In this document: piece by piece, positions 1 through 13,300 of the stretch
Numbering within the stretch: the first letter of the stretch is position 1
How the letters are laid out: every line of letters begins with the position of its first letter
Made by a program: the position numbers and the translations under genes
NCBI GenBank assembly: GCA_944472155.2
Contig: OX235271.1
Location: 104,545,256 to 104,609,255, forward strand
Direction: 5' to 3'
DNA from: Trichobilharzia szidati
Lineage: Eukaryota > Platyhelminthes > Trematoda > Strigeidida > Schistosomatidae
DNA length: 64,000 nucleotides
Notes under the pieces: generated by a model
What the model was told of the DNA's origin: nothing
Databases searched by the model: none
The model's input: only the letters and a program-made list of their open reading frames with translations

Positions 1-487
1 TCTGAAATCAGTTTGGAAATCCTCTTCACTCAGCGTCAAGAACGAAATTCTAATTTCCAACACCAATGTTAAGTCAGTCAGTTCTTCCATTTGGGTCAGA
101 AATTTGGCGTGTGCGTCACGAAAAGCATTTGTAACAGACTGTTGCGAACTTTTCTCAACAGTCTTTTGGCTACATACTGAAGATCAGATAGCCGGTCAGA
201 AAGAATTAGCAACGAGAAACTCTAGGAACGAACCAATTAAGGACCTATTGCTCAACAAATATTTCGAAAAAAATGGAGACTGATAGGACACACGCCGAGA
301 AGACCATCAGGTGACATCGCGCGCCAGGCCATCACTTGAGTGAAACCTGAATGGTAAACGGCAAGTTAGGCATGAGCCGAGAGCGACATGGGGGATATCG
401 TGTGAGCAGATGAAAGCTTATGGGGAATTGTGAACCCAGTTGTAGAGGACCTCAAAGAATAGGACAAAGTGGACCATCGTGATAACT
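1..487 (+). mobile_element. RTE-type LINE, 3' terminal fragment (decayed)
   Basis: Broken reading frames resemble the region after the reverse transcriptase of RTE-type LINEs (SR2-like in schistosomes): a stretch like SLSVKNEI..NVKSV, then a basic segment read from the part around 180-300, and a final tail. The same sequence recurs, better preserved, at 13220-14042, 22771-23315 and 32946-33335. Stops and frameshifts show it is dead. It lies upstream of the first visible exon of the large + strand gene, so it is probably in an intron of that gene. Subfamily assignment is inference. Confidence 0.6.
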
Positions 488-831
488 TAAAAAATACACG
501 TAACTGTGCAAGAAATTATTACTTTATTATCCCCTGTGTCGCGTTAAGTTTACCGGTAAATTATCACCCTTTTTGTAACATGTTGATTTTGATGATTGAT
601 TGCTAACTAACTTATCACCATTAAATTAGTGAGTAGTATGTTCTATAAAAACTACCATCTATTAGTGCAGTGTCATTCACAGAGACCTGATCAAAAAGTA
701 AGTATTTCTTTGTTATCGAACAATCAGTCTATTTTCAGGTGTTATTTTCGCAGGGATTTTATTAGTTTCCAATTGCATCACTAACTAAAATTAGTTAGAG
801 AAGCAATGAAAAGCAGGAAGTACCAGTACCT

Positions 832-978
832 GGTAACGGGAAGATTATGCGTTCGATCGCCGGTGGTATTATGGGTGCGTACTGCCGAGGAGTTCCCGGA
901 CGGAACGAAACAGCTTTGCAGTACTCCTTAGGATTTAATGGTTCTCTAACTGATGTCAGTTCGTGGTCTAGCTTGAAT
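832..978 (+). repeat. Smα-like SINE, 3' half (B box to tail)
   Basis: The degenerate B-box-like GCGTTCGATCGCCGG is followed by the hammerhead-derived block (GTACTGCCGAGGAG, then GGACGGAACGAAACAGC) and the tail GGTTCTCTAACTGATGTCAG found in all other copies in this window. The hammerhead core is altered (CCGAGGA instead of CTGANGA), so this copy should not self-cleave. Confidence 0.65.
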
Positions 979-1177
979 TCAGTTCACTGAGTTTCAGTTT
1001 CCAATAAGATTTAATTTTATCAATGAACAGCTTTTGTAGTTCACACTCACCAGTTACATCTCTGAATTGACTGTGTTATTTGTTATGTCATATACGAAAT
1101 AAATGCTGTATGAGTAGCTTCTTACACTTCTTCTGCTTGAGTAATAACAATTTCTATTATTATTACTTATCCTGTAG

Positions 1178-1315
1178 GTATCTTTGATATTGGTGTGGCA
1201 GAATTCACCTGCGATACTCGTCGAACACTAGAAATCTTAGATATCTATAATTCATGGTATCGTAGCAGTTTAGCTCGTCGTTTATTCTTGGGTAATGATG
1301 AACTAATTGATGCAG
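1178..1315 (+). CDS. BLTP1: BLTP1-like visible exon 1
   Basis: Acceptor ...TTATCCTGTAG, donor GTAAAG. It enters with two bases of a split codon and leaves one. It encodes IFDIGVAEFTCDTRRTLEIL and WYRSSLARRLFLGNDELIDA, a well conserved block of the family. Confidence 0.8.
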
Positions 1316-4300
1316 GTAAAGAATCTCCTTTTTTCCAAAACTTTTCATGAAGTTTTCTATTAATTAAATTCTGTATTCTTTTTTTAAAGACATGTCTGAT
1401 TTCATTTGTAGTTTATCGTAAAATTACTTACATAAAAATCAGTTGCTCGATCCTCTTTCAGTTGTATATGTGCTCAAACCGTAGAAGGTATGCCTCACGA
1501 GTTTATGACTTTCAGATAGTGTTATGGGTTTGAACATGGATTTGTCGTCTTCCAACTAAGCAGTCTAGTAGTATTTTACACATATGCACATAAGGCATAC
1601 TTTATATTTCTGCGATTGTCGAACAGAACTGACTGTCTTTAAACTTATTCTTGGACATTGGATTAAGCTTTATTTCCACTGACCCTAATTGATTATTTAT
1701 TTTTTCCTCCAGCTATCGTGCAATCTTACGTTCGGTTCCCGGTGTGCTTATTGGTGCTCATTGCTAAAGAGTACCGAACTAGGGTGAAAGAGTCGTACAT
1801 TGCTTCTTGGTTTTCAATGATTCTGTAAATGATTTCGGTTCGGGATGAAATAAACATCGATTTATGCTATACTTTAATAAGTTGTTTATGAAACAATGGA
1901 AGAGGCATCTGTCCTCCAAATATAGCCAAGGTTCTGAAAGCTGTCTCTAATCTAAAATGGGGTAAAAAGCTGGATGATTAAAATGATTTATTGGCTAGGT
2001 TAACTAAAGTATTAGCTGGTGTATAGGAATTAGAAACTGCTGTGTCGAATTTGTGTTGATTATCGCAATTTGTTGCTAAAGAAACAAATCTTTCTGTGAT
2101 GACCACTAGGGAATCAGCGTGGCCAACACATTATCTAATATTCTACTCTCGGTAGTTCTGCGAAGGCTAAATGGGACTTTGGATCCAAACAAACGAAAGT
2201 CCGGTTGTCTTCAAGCCTGAACGAAGGTGTATTAATCGTATATTCACCTTCCAACAGGTTATGAATCACAGACATACATACTAGTGTCATGTGTATTTGC
2301 CATATTTCTTGACCTGAAGGGAGAATCTGGGTCCGTGCTTCAGAAGGTGTTGTGACAGCTATTCCCTGTAAAGGGACTACCCAGAAACTACACCTTGACG
2401 ACATTTTTGCATTAGGTCAGCTCAGATATATATTCCTCTGTTCGACTGGGTCATTTGGTACATGATCTATATCCCTTACTCGAAGAAATCAATCGGTCTT
2501 CCCTATGTATGTGTTGTTTGCTGTTGTTATTCCCTTAGTTTCCGAGTGGAACATAGGGTATCAATAGCACATGTCCATTTCATCCTGTTTTCTACAGTCC
2601 TGTTTAACCCACATACGTAAATATAGACTGGTAATCCCAATGGAATGTGACATGATCATAGCATCTGAATGGTCGCGTCAAATTCCGTTGAATTATTATT
2701 CACTTGGACTATGCGCTGAACTTATAACCCATGGTCTCTGGGTTCGAATCATTCTTCACCTGCCGAAATTCAATATCATTAGCCTCGACACAATAGATGT
2801 CTCATTGCCATATGCATTAAAATACACATACAGTTGTTGAGTAACAAAATATATCATATTCAAGAGATGTCAGGCTTTACGGATGAATATAGATTTAGCT
2901 TGAGTTTTAATTGTATTATGAGTTACGCAGATGTCTGCTTTTTAGTTTTTATTCGGTAATCAAACTTGGAGAATAATCCTTAAATGCTAGAATAATGCAC
3001 ACATATTTCTTTGTGTGCCAGTGTTAATAACTGCCTTTAATCTCTTCATAATTTAATCTTATCTTTTCCAGCTGATAATACAACTCAACCCTTTGATCAA
3101 GGTGATATAGGTGATGGAGTTTCACAACAGCAACCAGAATCAAAACAACAGACCGTAGAAACTCCTAAATCCTCTGTCACTTACGAATCCGCCTATCCAT
3201 CACAAAGTGAAATGCTTAATTTAAACATAGGTTTGTATATTGCATTGTATTGCATTGTTTGTTTGTTTTTTTTTTCATGCCTCTGAACACTTTTTTATAT
3301 AAGTATCTTTAGTTCATGCAACTTTCTGTCATTCACACTAACAAGTCATCGTTAAATGATAATTCTATTTTGATAACCATGAGGAAATGGCTAGCTGTCT
3401 AATGCAGTGTGTATATGTGTGTGTCATTTCTTGTCGTATATGCAATCTTTAAGGGATTACAATAAACACATCTTACGTAACATTCACCATTAGTTGCTAT
3501 CTAAGCTTTAAATTTCATGTGAATAGTTTGTTACACTAAAGTATTTCATCATTGTAGGCATTCACGTATCTTATGTGTATGCTTCTCTGTGTCGTTTTTT
3601 TTGAATTCGCGATAAACTGTTATTTGATTCAAAATTCACATTTCTCTCGTCTAATCACTAGTACTTTTTTATAACAACATCTGAAGTCTTTCTTTCCATT
3701 ATTGTTATAAATATGCCTTCTACTTACTGTTTCTAGAATTACTTGTTGACGAGTTAACATAAATTGATAGTTGTGTTTGTTTTTACCAGATTGATCACGG
3801 ATTGATATCAGTTAGAGAACCATTGAAACCAGAGGAGTACTGGACAGCTGTTTTTTCATCATAGTTTTGGAATCTTCAGCAGTACGCACCCACCGACAGG
3901 GTTCGAACCCAAGACCTTCTGGTTACAAGGCGAGTGAGCTCGTAGACCATTAAGCCACTGGGACCCAATCCAATGGCCCATGAAGAGTCTCTATGGTTTC
4001 CAAACTAGGACGAAACAGCTGTCCAGTACTCCCTGTAGGTTTTCCAATGGTTCTCTAACCGATGTCAGCTCATGATGAAATCCTCCAACCTAATGTAAAT
4101 ATATATATATATGTTTGTCTGTAATTTGCTACACTTATCTTTCCAGTGCTTTGATTTCACTTACTGTAAATATCGAAATCAAGTATAGTCTGCATATCAT
4201 GTATGTGTATTCTCGTGTTTTCTCGTTGATAATTTTCCTTGACTGATTAGATCTTCTCACTAAACAGAAATCACAATATTCCCTTGTAGCATGTAAACTT

Positions 4301-7300
4301 ACTATATGCAGTATAAAATGCATTCAACCATTTACCAAACACATAGTTATCCTTGCAGGAAAATTTAATATACACGAACTTTGATTTTGTAAGCTCCTAT
4401 TCACTATTACCTTGATAAAACTCTTAACAATGAATAACGAAATTGATTAATCATGACCTTAGTTTCAAGTTTTACATAAGTTTTATATCAGTTACAATGA
4501 CAACTGAAAACCGAGGAGCACTGGACGGTGGTTTCTTCCTATCTTAGAACTCTTCTTCAATGCGCAACCATGACCCCACCAAGGATCGAAGCTAGGACCT
4601 TCAGGTTATGAGACCTAGTTTGTTAGCTATTCAGTCAATTGGGCTAAAATTCAATGACCTGTAAATTCCAGCTTTGTCAATCTGGTGCTATGGCGCTACC
4701 GTCAACCAATTCTTTCGATGGGCACATTCACTTCACCTTGACATAGTGGACCCCACTGGTCATGACATCTCACTACAGCTTCAGAACATCCATCCAGTAG
4801 CCATCAGTGAGCTGGTGATTGGCTACACTATCAGTTGGCTTGGTCTGGTAACCTGAAGGTCGTGGCTTCGATCCCGGATGGTGTCGTGGGTATCCATTGC
4901 CGAAGAGTCCTAAAATAGGACGAAACAGCTTTCCAGTGTTCCACGGTTTTCAATGATCTCTTCGTTGCGAAAAATTTGTTTATACATATTGGAGAATTAT
5001 GTTTAAAAGTATTTACTCGTTTAGAATCTTCAAGCAAATTAATGATTGGATAATGTATCATTGGAAACAATATAATCCTATTCAAAATAGACTTTAATAT
5101 CCTGTTGTACTTTTTTTCTATTTCCTTTAAAAATACTCATAGCAGTAGGTTGAAATCTTTTTTACAATAGGTGTGAGTACAGATTATGATTCAAAAAATG
5201 TAATTGGATAGTTTAAAACAACACGAAATAGGGTAAATAAGGTACATTCTGATGGATGGTAATTTGGTAGCCTAATGATTTAAGCGTGCTGTCATTTCGA
5301 CAATTTTATCTTATTCTCTTGGATATAGAAGCTCTAAAGTAATGGATAATATTTCCAGAAAAAGTTAAATGAAACTATATATGTATGTATAAGTTTCACA
5401 GGCTATTTTTGAACCATTGCAACATTTTTTCTAAAAGTTTACCTTAACTATCTATAGCGTACTGGAAACCGAAGTATATAATACAACTTAGCAACTTTCA
5501 AACTAATTTTAATTTTTGTTATTATTATGACACTTTTGTGCAGAATCTCAACATCTCTCATCCAGAACCAAAAACCACTCAGCATCCAAAACGATAACCT
5601 TAAAAGAAACGCATAGTCGTTCAAATCATACAAGACTGAATCAATCACGTGCTACAACAATAGGTCCTTGTCTATCATCAAATGATAAAAATGATCAAGA
5701 TACTCTTGTGCCTACAAATAGTACCTCACCAGATCCAACTTCAAAGTTAACTACACTTGTTGGTGGAACAACTAGTGGTAGTCGTAATACAAGTCTACGA
5801 GTAGCTTCATGGAATGCATTAACTATTTTTTGTGTACAATTGAAAAAATTCGATTTGAATTTATACATGGGCAGTGCTATGGGCTTAACACGGTAAGTTG
5901 ATTTTGTTACAAAATCTAAATGTTTATCATGATAGTGCCACTTATTGAGTATTTTGCATTAGATACAATAATATTAATAATACAATAAGCAGCATAAAGT
6001 TGAATACTCCTGTTATTTGTTTAGATTATTTTGGTATCTCCTGTTGATTGGTTCTAATGAATCGAAACTCTCGGTCTCCGTTGACATGTCGACTCCTAGC
6101 ATGGACGCTTCGATGATACCTGAAGTTTGGGGTGATGTTATTTAGCTTATGGTGGCCAGCAGTAGTGTAACGACAGAAGGCAAGAGTCAGGCAACAGATT
6201 GTTTATTAATGAAATCAACACATATTTATAGATTTTCGTGTACATTATTATAGATTATTGTTAGCTGACAAACACAGTCTTCTGATTGGTTGTTTCTCAC
6301 TAAAAGTTAATCTTTCATCTCTTTGTGGCTGTTTCTTGAATGTCAGATCATCTATCTGCTAATTGTATCCGCCTACGCAAAGTTTGCTGTCCATCTTTGA
6401 TCTTGTTTTCACATGACTAATATTTGAGACATAAACATTGAGTAAATTACTGTCTACCAATTTGGCTAGCAGCCATCTCTCACCACAGTAGAATCTAGAA
6501 TGCCCATTTCATTCATTTGAGATTCCGTCCTAGTGGCTGAATAGTCGACGAGCTCGCGTCGTTACCTGAAGGTCCTGGGTTCGACCCCTAGCAGTGTAGG
6601 GTCATGGCTGCGTACCGTTGAAGAGTCTCAAACTAGGAAGAAACAGCTTTCCAGTACTCCCTCAGTTTTAGTGGTTCTCTAATCGATATCAATCCGTGAT
6701 CTAACTTCAAACTAACTCTTAAAAATTATCTACTATAGTTGAAGATACTGACTTATTTTTTTAATTGTCTATTTCTTTAGTGAACTTTTCCGAATTTATC
6801 TATTGAGTATAATTTATTCTTTTACGTCTATTTTAGATTTATTGTGGATCAGTTATTTTGTGAAGGTCATATATCAGTAAACTCATCGGGTTGTAAACAT
6901 ACTTTATTAACTACAGGCTTAACCAGTAGTCAGTTTATTAGTGAAGGTGGTGGGGTTGGTGGTGAATTCGGTTTAGTCGATGTAGAAGCTCGACGTAAGT
7001 ATTTTAATTGTTATCTTTGTATTCTCATTTCTTATTAAAATATCAGTGTTTTATACGATTTTTTGTCTAAACTTTGGTGTTGAACAAACCTATTTTCATG
7101 TTGAATCTAAAGGCTTGTGATTTGTCGTTGTTTTTTGAATGACTAGATTTATATGGTGTTTTTGTGATTATATCCACAGTCATCAACCGTCTATTTTGTA
7201 CAGAGTCAGTGGGTCAGCCTATTTTCTCTTTTTCAATTATCTGTGTACATCATCAGTGAGAAGGGAATACTATAACGGTAGATCAGAAATAAGGGAGATT

Positions 7301-10300
7301 TATTTCAAACACAGGCTTTTATAAATATTTAGAACTTGCAATATACTTTGCAAACACTTAAGTTTCAATTTACACCCTGAATTTCGGTTATACTTTTGTC
7401 AACAAAAGATATCTGCATCCTTGAGGAAAGTTGTTTTTCAAGAGTTAATTGGTAGGGATTCGATTTGTTTCAAGTTTGACCATGGATTGATATCGGTTAC
7501 AGAACCACCGGGTTTGGACTCCGGTGGATGCGTTCTACCGATGAATGCCAAACTAGAACGAAGCAGCTGTCCAGTAATCCCGACTGGTTTTCAATGGGTC
7601 TCTAACTGATATCAATCTGTGGTCAAAACTGAAAGTCATATTTCTTCTGAAATTTGAATCTGTACCGCTCAACACTAAAGTTTCATTTGTATGTCCTGTA
7701 GGAAACATACTGAAGTTGATACATAATTGAAGTAGCTATTTGATCAATCCTTATGTGTTCTAGTTTTAGGCAGAGGAAAGTTGATTTACTTTACACATTG
7801 TAAGTATCTTATTTTGAATAATTCTGTTCAACTTTCTAAAACATAAATGAATGAGAATGGTGAATGTTATGCTTCATTATGCATAATAAGTAAAGAGAAA
7901 TTCAAAGATTGGCCTTATTCAGGAGTTTTATCTTGAAATCTTATAACCCTCTTGATGGAATACGGTCAAATATCCAGATCGCAGAGATTCTGGACCTATC
8001 ACTGGTTTCAGAAGAGTAAGCCTAATACGCATAACACTATGCACTGTAACGGACGCAGAACAACAGAAAATGGTTGGTCAACATGACTGTTTATTCTGAA
8101 ACCGATAACGAAACGGTACCAAAGTCTGTAAATAAACGTTAATATAATGTACAACAATACTTCTGATTGTATTTCTCCAATCTTCTGCCAACCAGTAGAC
8201 AATTAAGCAATGACAGCCTTCTTGTCTCCCGCCAATATGGAAACCAGTTCAAACAAACAAGCGATTCAATATTCACCAACATTGACAGATGCTTTTAAGG
8301 AATATGTGATTTTCAGGAATGTATTACTTAAGCCTTTTCGTCATAGCCCTGTGCCTATTATAACTTTATGTGTTCTCATTTCAGTTCGAATAGACGATGA
8401 TCCTTCACGTGATCCACAGCATTGTTTAGCAGCTCAAGTTGGTGGCTTTCAAATACGTATTGAATACATGAATACAAATATTCTATTATTTAGAGTGAAT
8501 GCTTTAGATTTGATACTCTATGATGAATGGCGTCTGAAAGATGTCGCTCAACAATTGTTTGATTCAAGTAAAAATCAGGCAAAATCAGTCTCAATAAAAC
8601 GAGCTCAATACTCATCTTCAGCGATGAACAGTGAATCAAATCGTGTTATTGGTTCACCTCCAGTATTTATTCGAATCGCTGGTGAAATAAATTGGGATCA
8701 AGCTCAGGTATTTATTTATTTTTTTTTTCAAATTCTTATTTTACGACTTCTCCCCTTCTATTGTTTTTTTTTTTCAAATCTGTATTAAATGTTAGATACA
8801 AAGTACACTTCAATCTGTTTCTTTTTATAAACCGAACTTATCAAGTTATCATTAATGATGCATGTTTGGATGACACAGTAAATTAGCAGTAAGGTCAATT
8901 TGAGTATGCTTTCATATAAGCGTAATTTATCAATGAATATTTTCTGTTATTCAAGTATTGGTTTGTAGGGATTTGATTGATTGGTTACAGGATTTCATCA
9001 TGAGCTGACATCGGTTAGAGAACCATTGGAAAACCTGCAAGGGAGTACTGGACAGCTGTTTCGTCAACCTAGTTTGGGACTCTTCGACAGTACGCACCCA
9101 CCGACAGAGTTCGAACCCAAGACCTTCTGGTTACAAGGCGAGCGAGCTCGTAGACCATTAAGCCACTGGAACTCGATCCAATGGCCGGCGCATGAATTCC
9201 AACTTGTGGCAATTCACGACATGTCGTGACCACTAGTGAATGTCATCCGTGGCGAGTATTTGTCCTCACACCCGACCTGTTGTACCCTACTGGTCACGAC
9301 TTTCACTAGAACCCCAGGTAACTACCTATCTGAATATGACCAGTTGCTAGTGAGCATCTCATTGATATTCAAGTATTGGTTTATAGGGATTTGATTGATT
9401 GGTTACAGGATTTCATCATGAGCTGATATCGGTTAGAGAACTATTGGAAAACCTACAGGGAGTTCTGGACAGCTGTTTCATTCTTGTTTGTTTTGTTTTA
9501 TAAATGTACATCATGTGAACTCAATTGGTTTCAACTTAACAAGGCAAATATTCTGTGTTTATTCTATCCTATTGTTACAATATAAATCGTATAACTTTCA
9601 AATATTATGACACTTCTAAGTAACGCATTATATTTGTCATACATTTTGCCTTGAGCATTATGTCAGAATATAAATGGAATACACATGAGTCATTCACTTT
9701 GTTAATTTTTCAACTGAGACTGTTTATTTTTGAGCTTACTTCAGATTTTCGTTTATTACTTCTCTGTGATAAATCATCGTTTGTCTTTGTTATGTATGTA
9801 ACAATGTGTAAATTCCTAGATGAAAAAACACGTAGTTCAGAGAAGGGTCTCTTTTCGGCGAATTCATTCACTTAGCTGTACAATCGTGATTATATATAAT
9901 TATTTTTGTATATGGGTATTTACATTAGGATTGTTAGACAAGAATATAAATTAGTTAGGATTGTTGTTTACGTCATCAAAATATTTCAGAAAATGTGGTG
10001 AATAATAAAATTGTACTGCGGGGGAGGGGAGGGGAGTGAAGACTAGTATGAAGGTAGGTAGTGGTGATGAATTGTCAAAAAAATAGTTGTCAATGTGAGT
10101 CAATGCATAAGAGAAGTTGAATAAGTCTATTGTAGTTCTGCAATCAGATGAATAATTTAATGAGTGAGTTTTGATTAGGTTGAACATAGAAAAGATGGAA
10201 AATATGGAATTATGTAGGAGTTGCGAAGAAATACAAGAGTTATAAGGAGTTAGAAAAGTAAGCAGGCAAATATCAAGTCAATAGAAATCAACACAGTTGT

Positions 10301-13300
10301 TGCCATGCTAGTAGAAGTGGTTGGATGATTTTCTTTTGTATGTATAACTCTGATTTTTCCGACTGAATGGCTAAGGCTTCAGCAATACAAAAGAGACGAA
10401 AGCGTATTGCCTTTGGTAGGTTATTCTTGACTCTGTAGATTATTTTGAAGAAGCCATTTGTTGAGATGGAAGGAACACCATTACTCATTTATGTAAGATA
10501 TTAATTACTATCAATACTTTTATTCAGTATCTATGAATTAATCCTTTTTTTCGGTTTCTAGGCTGCTATTGTACGTAGTACTACTCCAGACCTCTTACGA
10601 TCTATTCATAAAGTTCGTGACTACTTCCAAGAACAAGTTCGTGAAGGTCGTTTATCATTAATCGGACAAGTTGGCCGCTTCGGCATGTTCCCAATGACTA
10701 ACAGACAACGTCGATCTTCAAGTCAAAGTGGAGTTTTTGGTCCAACAACTCCAAGTAAAACGAAATCGGATGTAAAACCTGATAGTTTAAGTGACCAAGA
10801 GATTGATCGTCTTCTTCAACGTCATTGGCAAAAAATTATGTATCAAGCGCTGAAGCTGTTTTTACGAGAACGGTCAGGTGTTTCAAATTCCAAAGGAAAA
10901 TCATTATCTGTTGAACAAGAATCTAACTCACGCAACAATCCTGTGCTTAGTGGTTCTTTCCAGTTATCAGGCAATTCACTTGGAATAGCATGTTTTGCAG
11001 GAAGCTTCCGATCAGCGCCTGATTGGGCTGTATTTAACATTCAGCATCCTACAGCCTGGTTAGTGATGTTTTTTTTATTTTCTTGAGTTACATGTTCACA
11101 TAAGACAACTAAATTGTGGCCAAAGTCGTTGCATCTTTCTGGTGTGATAGCTAATAAATGCAGCAAGCTGTTACTGTCTTTATATAACAGACTGAGTCAC
11201 ATTCTAACCTGCAAGGACTTATCATACTTAGTAGAAGCATAATAATTGGAAAAATCTAAAATTTTGATTTAAAGGGTGATAATCTAGTGGATAACCAGTG
11301 GCAGTTATCTCGAAAAAATTCAGTGTTATAGGGTGCTGATATCTTCGCTTTGTTTTTAAAAAATTGTTTTTACTTAAACTCAAATGCCTTTTGATTTGAA
11401 AATAAATAACTACTGGAAATTTTTGAACCCCGCGGTTCTTCATTTCTAATGATGTTTGAAACGGTAAGGATACCAGTTATCGCTGTAAAGTTTCCAGGGG
11501 CTTTGATCATACTTTGGGTTAACTTGTTTCAAATTTGATAACAACAAGAAATCGAGAGTTAGTAGAAGCTGGAATTCATGGGCTATCACATGGGGATTTC
11601 AGTGGCTGAACGGTATACGAGCTTGACTTGTAACCGGAAGGTCCTGTATTCGAGCCCCGGTGGATGCATAGTACCGAAGAGTCTCAAACCAGGATGAAAC
11701 CGCTGTCCAGTACTCCCAGGTTCCCAGTGCTTCTCTAACTGACATCAATCCATCATCAAGCTTTCTAATCAACTAGAATCTTTGAATGTTTATCTAGAAA
11801 TTTTTATAATAATACTACACTATATGCTGTGGCCTCAGTTTTCAATTGATACATACATAAACTTTTTAAGTACTGCTTTGTGTGATAATTTGAATTGTCC
11901 TGAGACATACTAACTGTTACAATCAGTAATTAAGTCGTTTATTAGTTACTTACTACTACTATTTGAGGAAAGGAAGGAAAGGAGACCCATATCTGAAGAA
12001 TTTTGTTTCAAAACAGAATAGTGTCATTATATATAAAACTTCTTTTTTTTTCCTTCACGTTCCCCAGTGGAACATAGGGCTTCAAGCTAGAGGCTTGAAG
12101 TTTCTGTAGCAGTTTTTATTTTACAGGATGGGGTTGCTAGCCTCATGCCCAACCTTTCCTCTTCACCAGGTTTAGTTCTGGCTTAGCGAGGTAAAGAGGT
12201 GAGTCGGCCGGGAATCGAACCCCGGACCATGTGCATTGTCGGCGAGCGTCCTAACCGCTATGCCACTGATGCACACATAAAACTTCATACTGATTTATTA
12301 TGAATCACATTATTATGAGGAGATATCACTTGCATAAATTTTACTCTTGTTTATTTAGCTTTGAAACTGAAGCTCAACGAGAACTTCCAGTGTCTAATGA
12401 AAAAACAAGTTTAGATTCAAGTGAACAAGATGGCTGGATAAATGTACGACAAGTTTTAAGTTTTGAACTTGGTTCACCTCCAGAGTTTCAACCTCAAATG
12501 GCTTATGTACTTCGTGTTAGAAGAGGGAAACCTCAGAATTTACGAGATTTACCTATTGCAACTATTGAAGAATGGTTAGAATTTAGTTTTCGTGGTGCAG
12601 ATAATACAGGTAGGTTTCATTGTGTGTAGATGTATATGATGTAATGCATTTTGTTCTCTTAATTCGAGAAGGATAAATTTTTAGATATGTGGCTGAAGAT
12701 CTCCTGTTTCGCTTTGGCTTATTAACTAAGTAATATTTTTGTTTTTTTTGATGTAGTTGTGTTCTCTGAGCTGGGCGGTTTATTTGCGAAGCTTTCATTG
12801 CCCTGCTAGACAACATCTTCAGCGCATACTTCAATTTGAAATGAAGTGAGCTTTTAGATTTCTACACGAGTTTATTAGTCACCTCTGCTGGTGACCTTGA
12901 ACGTGATTAGTTGTTTTCGTGTGTTTTCACACCCTCCAGGCTATTTGTATTGGTGTTGATTGTTTCCTTGACCTGACGTTTGACCCTTCGCAAATAAGCC
13001 ACCCAGCTCAGAGAACACAACTACGTCAAAATCATCCACCTGAGCTACAAATCCTCTCCATCATATCTAAATATTATTATTGTTAAATATCGAAGTGGGT
13101 GTGTGTGTGGTCTGATTGCATTTCTTCACCATATATTACCTTTAACGTTACCGTGATCTTTGCTTACGCATTACTACATTCTCCATTACGCTTTATGTTT
13201 ATGAAACATAAGTAATTTCAAAAAACAACATCTGTCTAGTGTCACATAAATACGAAAACTTACAGGCGAAAACCAACAAACTGACAGAAGAACCGTCAAA

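Noticed and set aside
4098..4115. AT microsatellites (also near 20608 and 61831)
   Set aside because: Ordinary simple repeats of an AT-rich genome.
8045..8201. Second type of solo LTR (TGTAACGG...CAGTAGACA, with AATAAA in reverse)
   Set aside because: Termini and poly(A) motif are suggestive, but no target-site duplication and no second copy were found.
12200..12276. Genuine tRNA gene on the minus strand
   Set aside because: D and T arms are well formed, but acceptor and anticodon stems are not, and a SINE body with RTE tail is attached.
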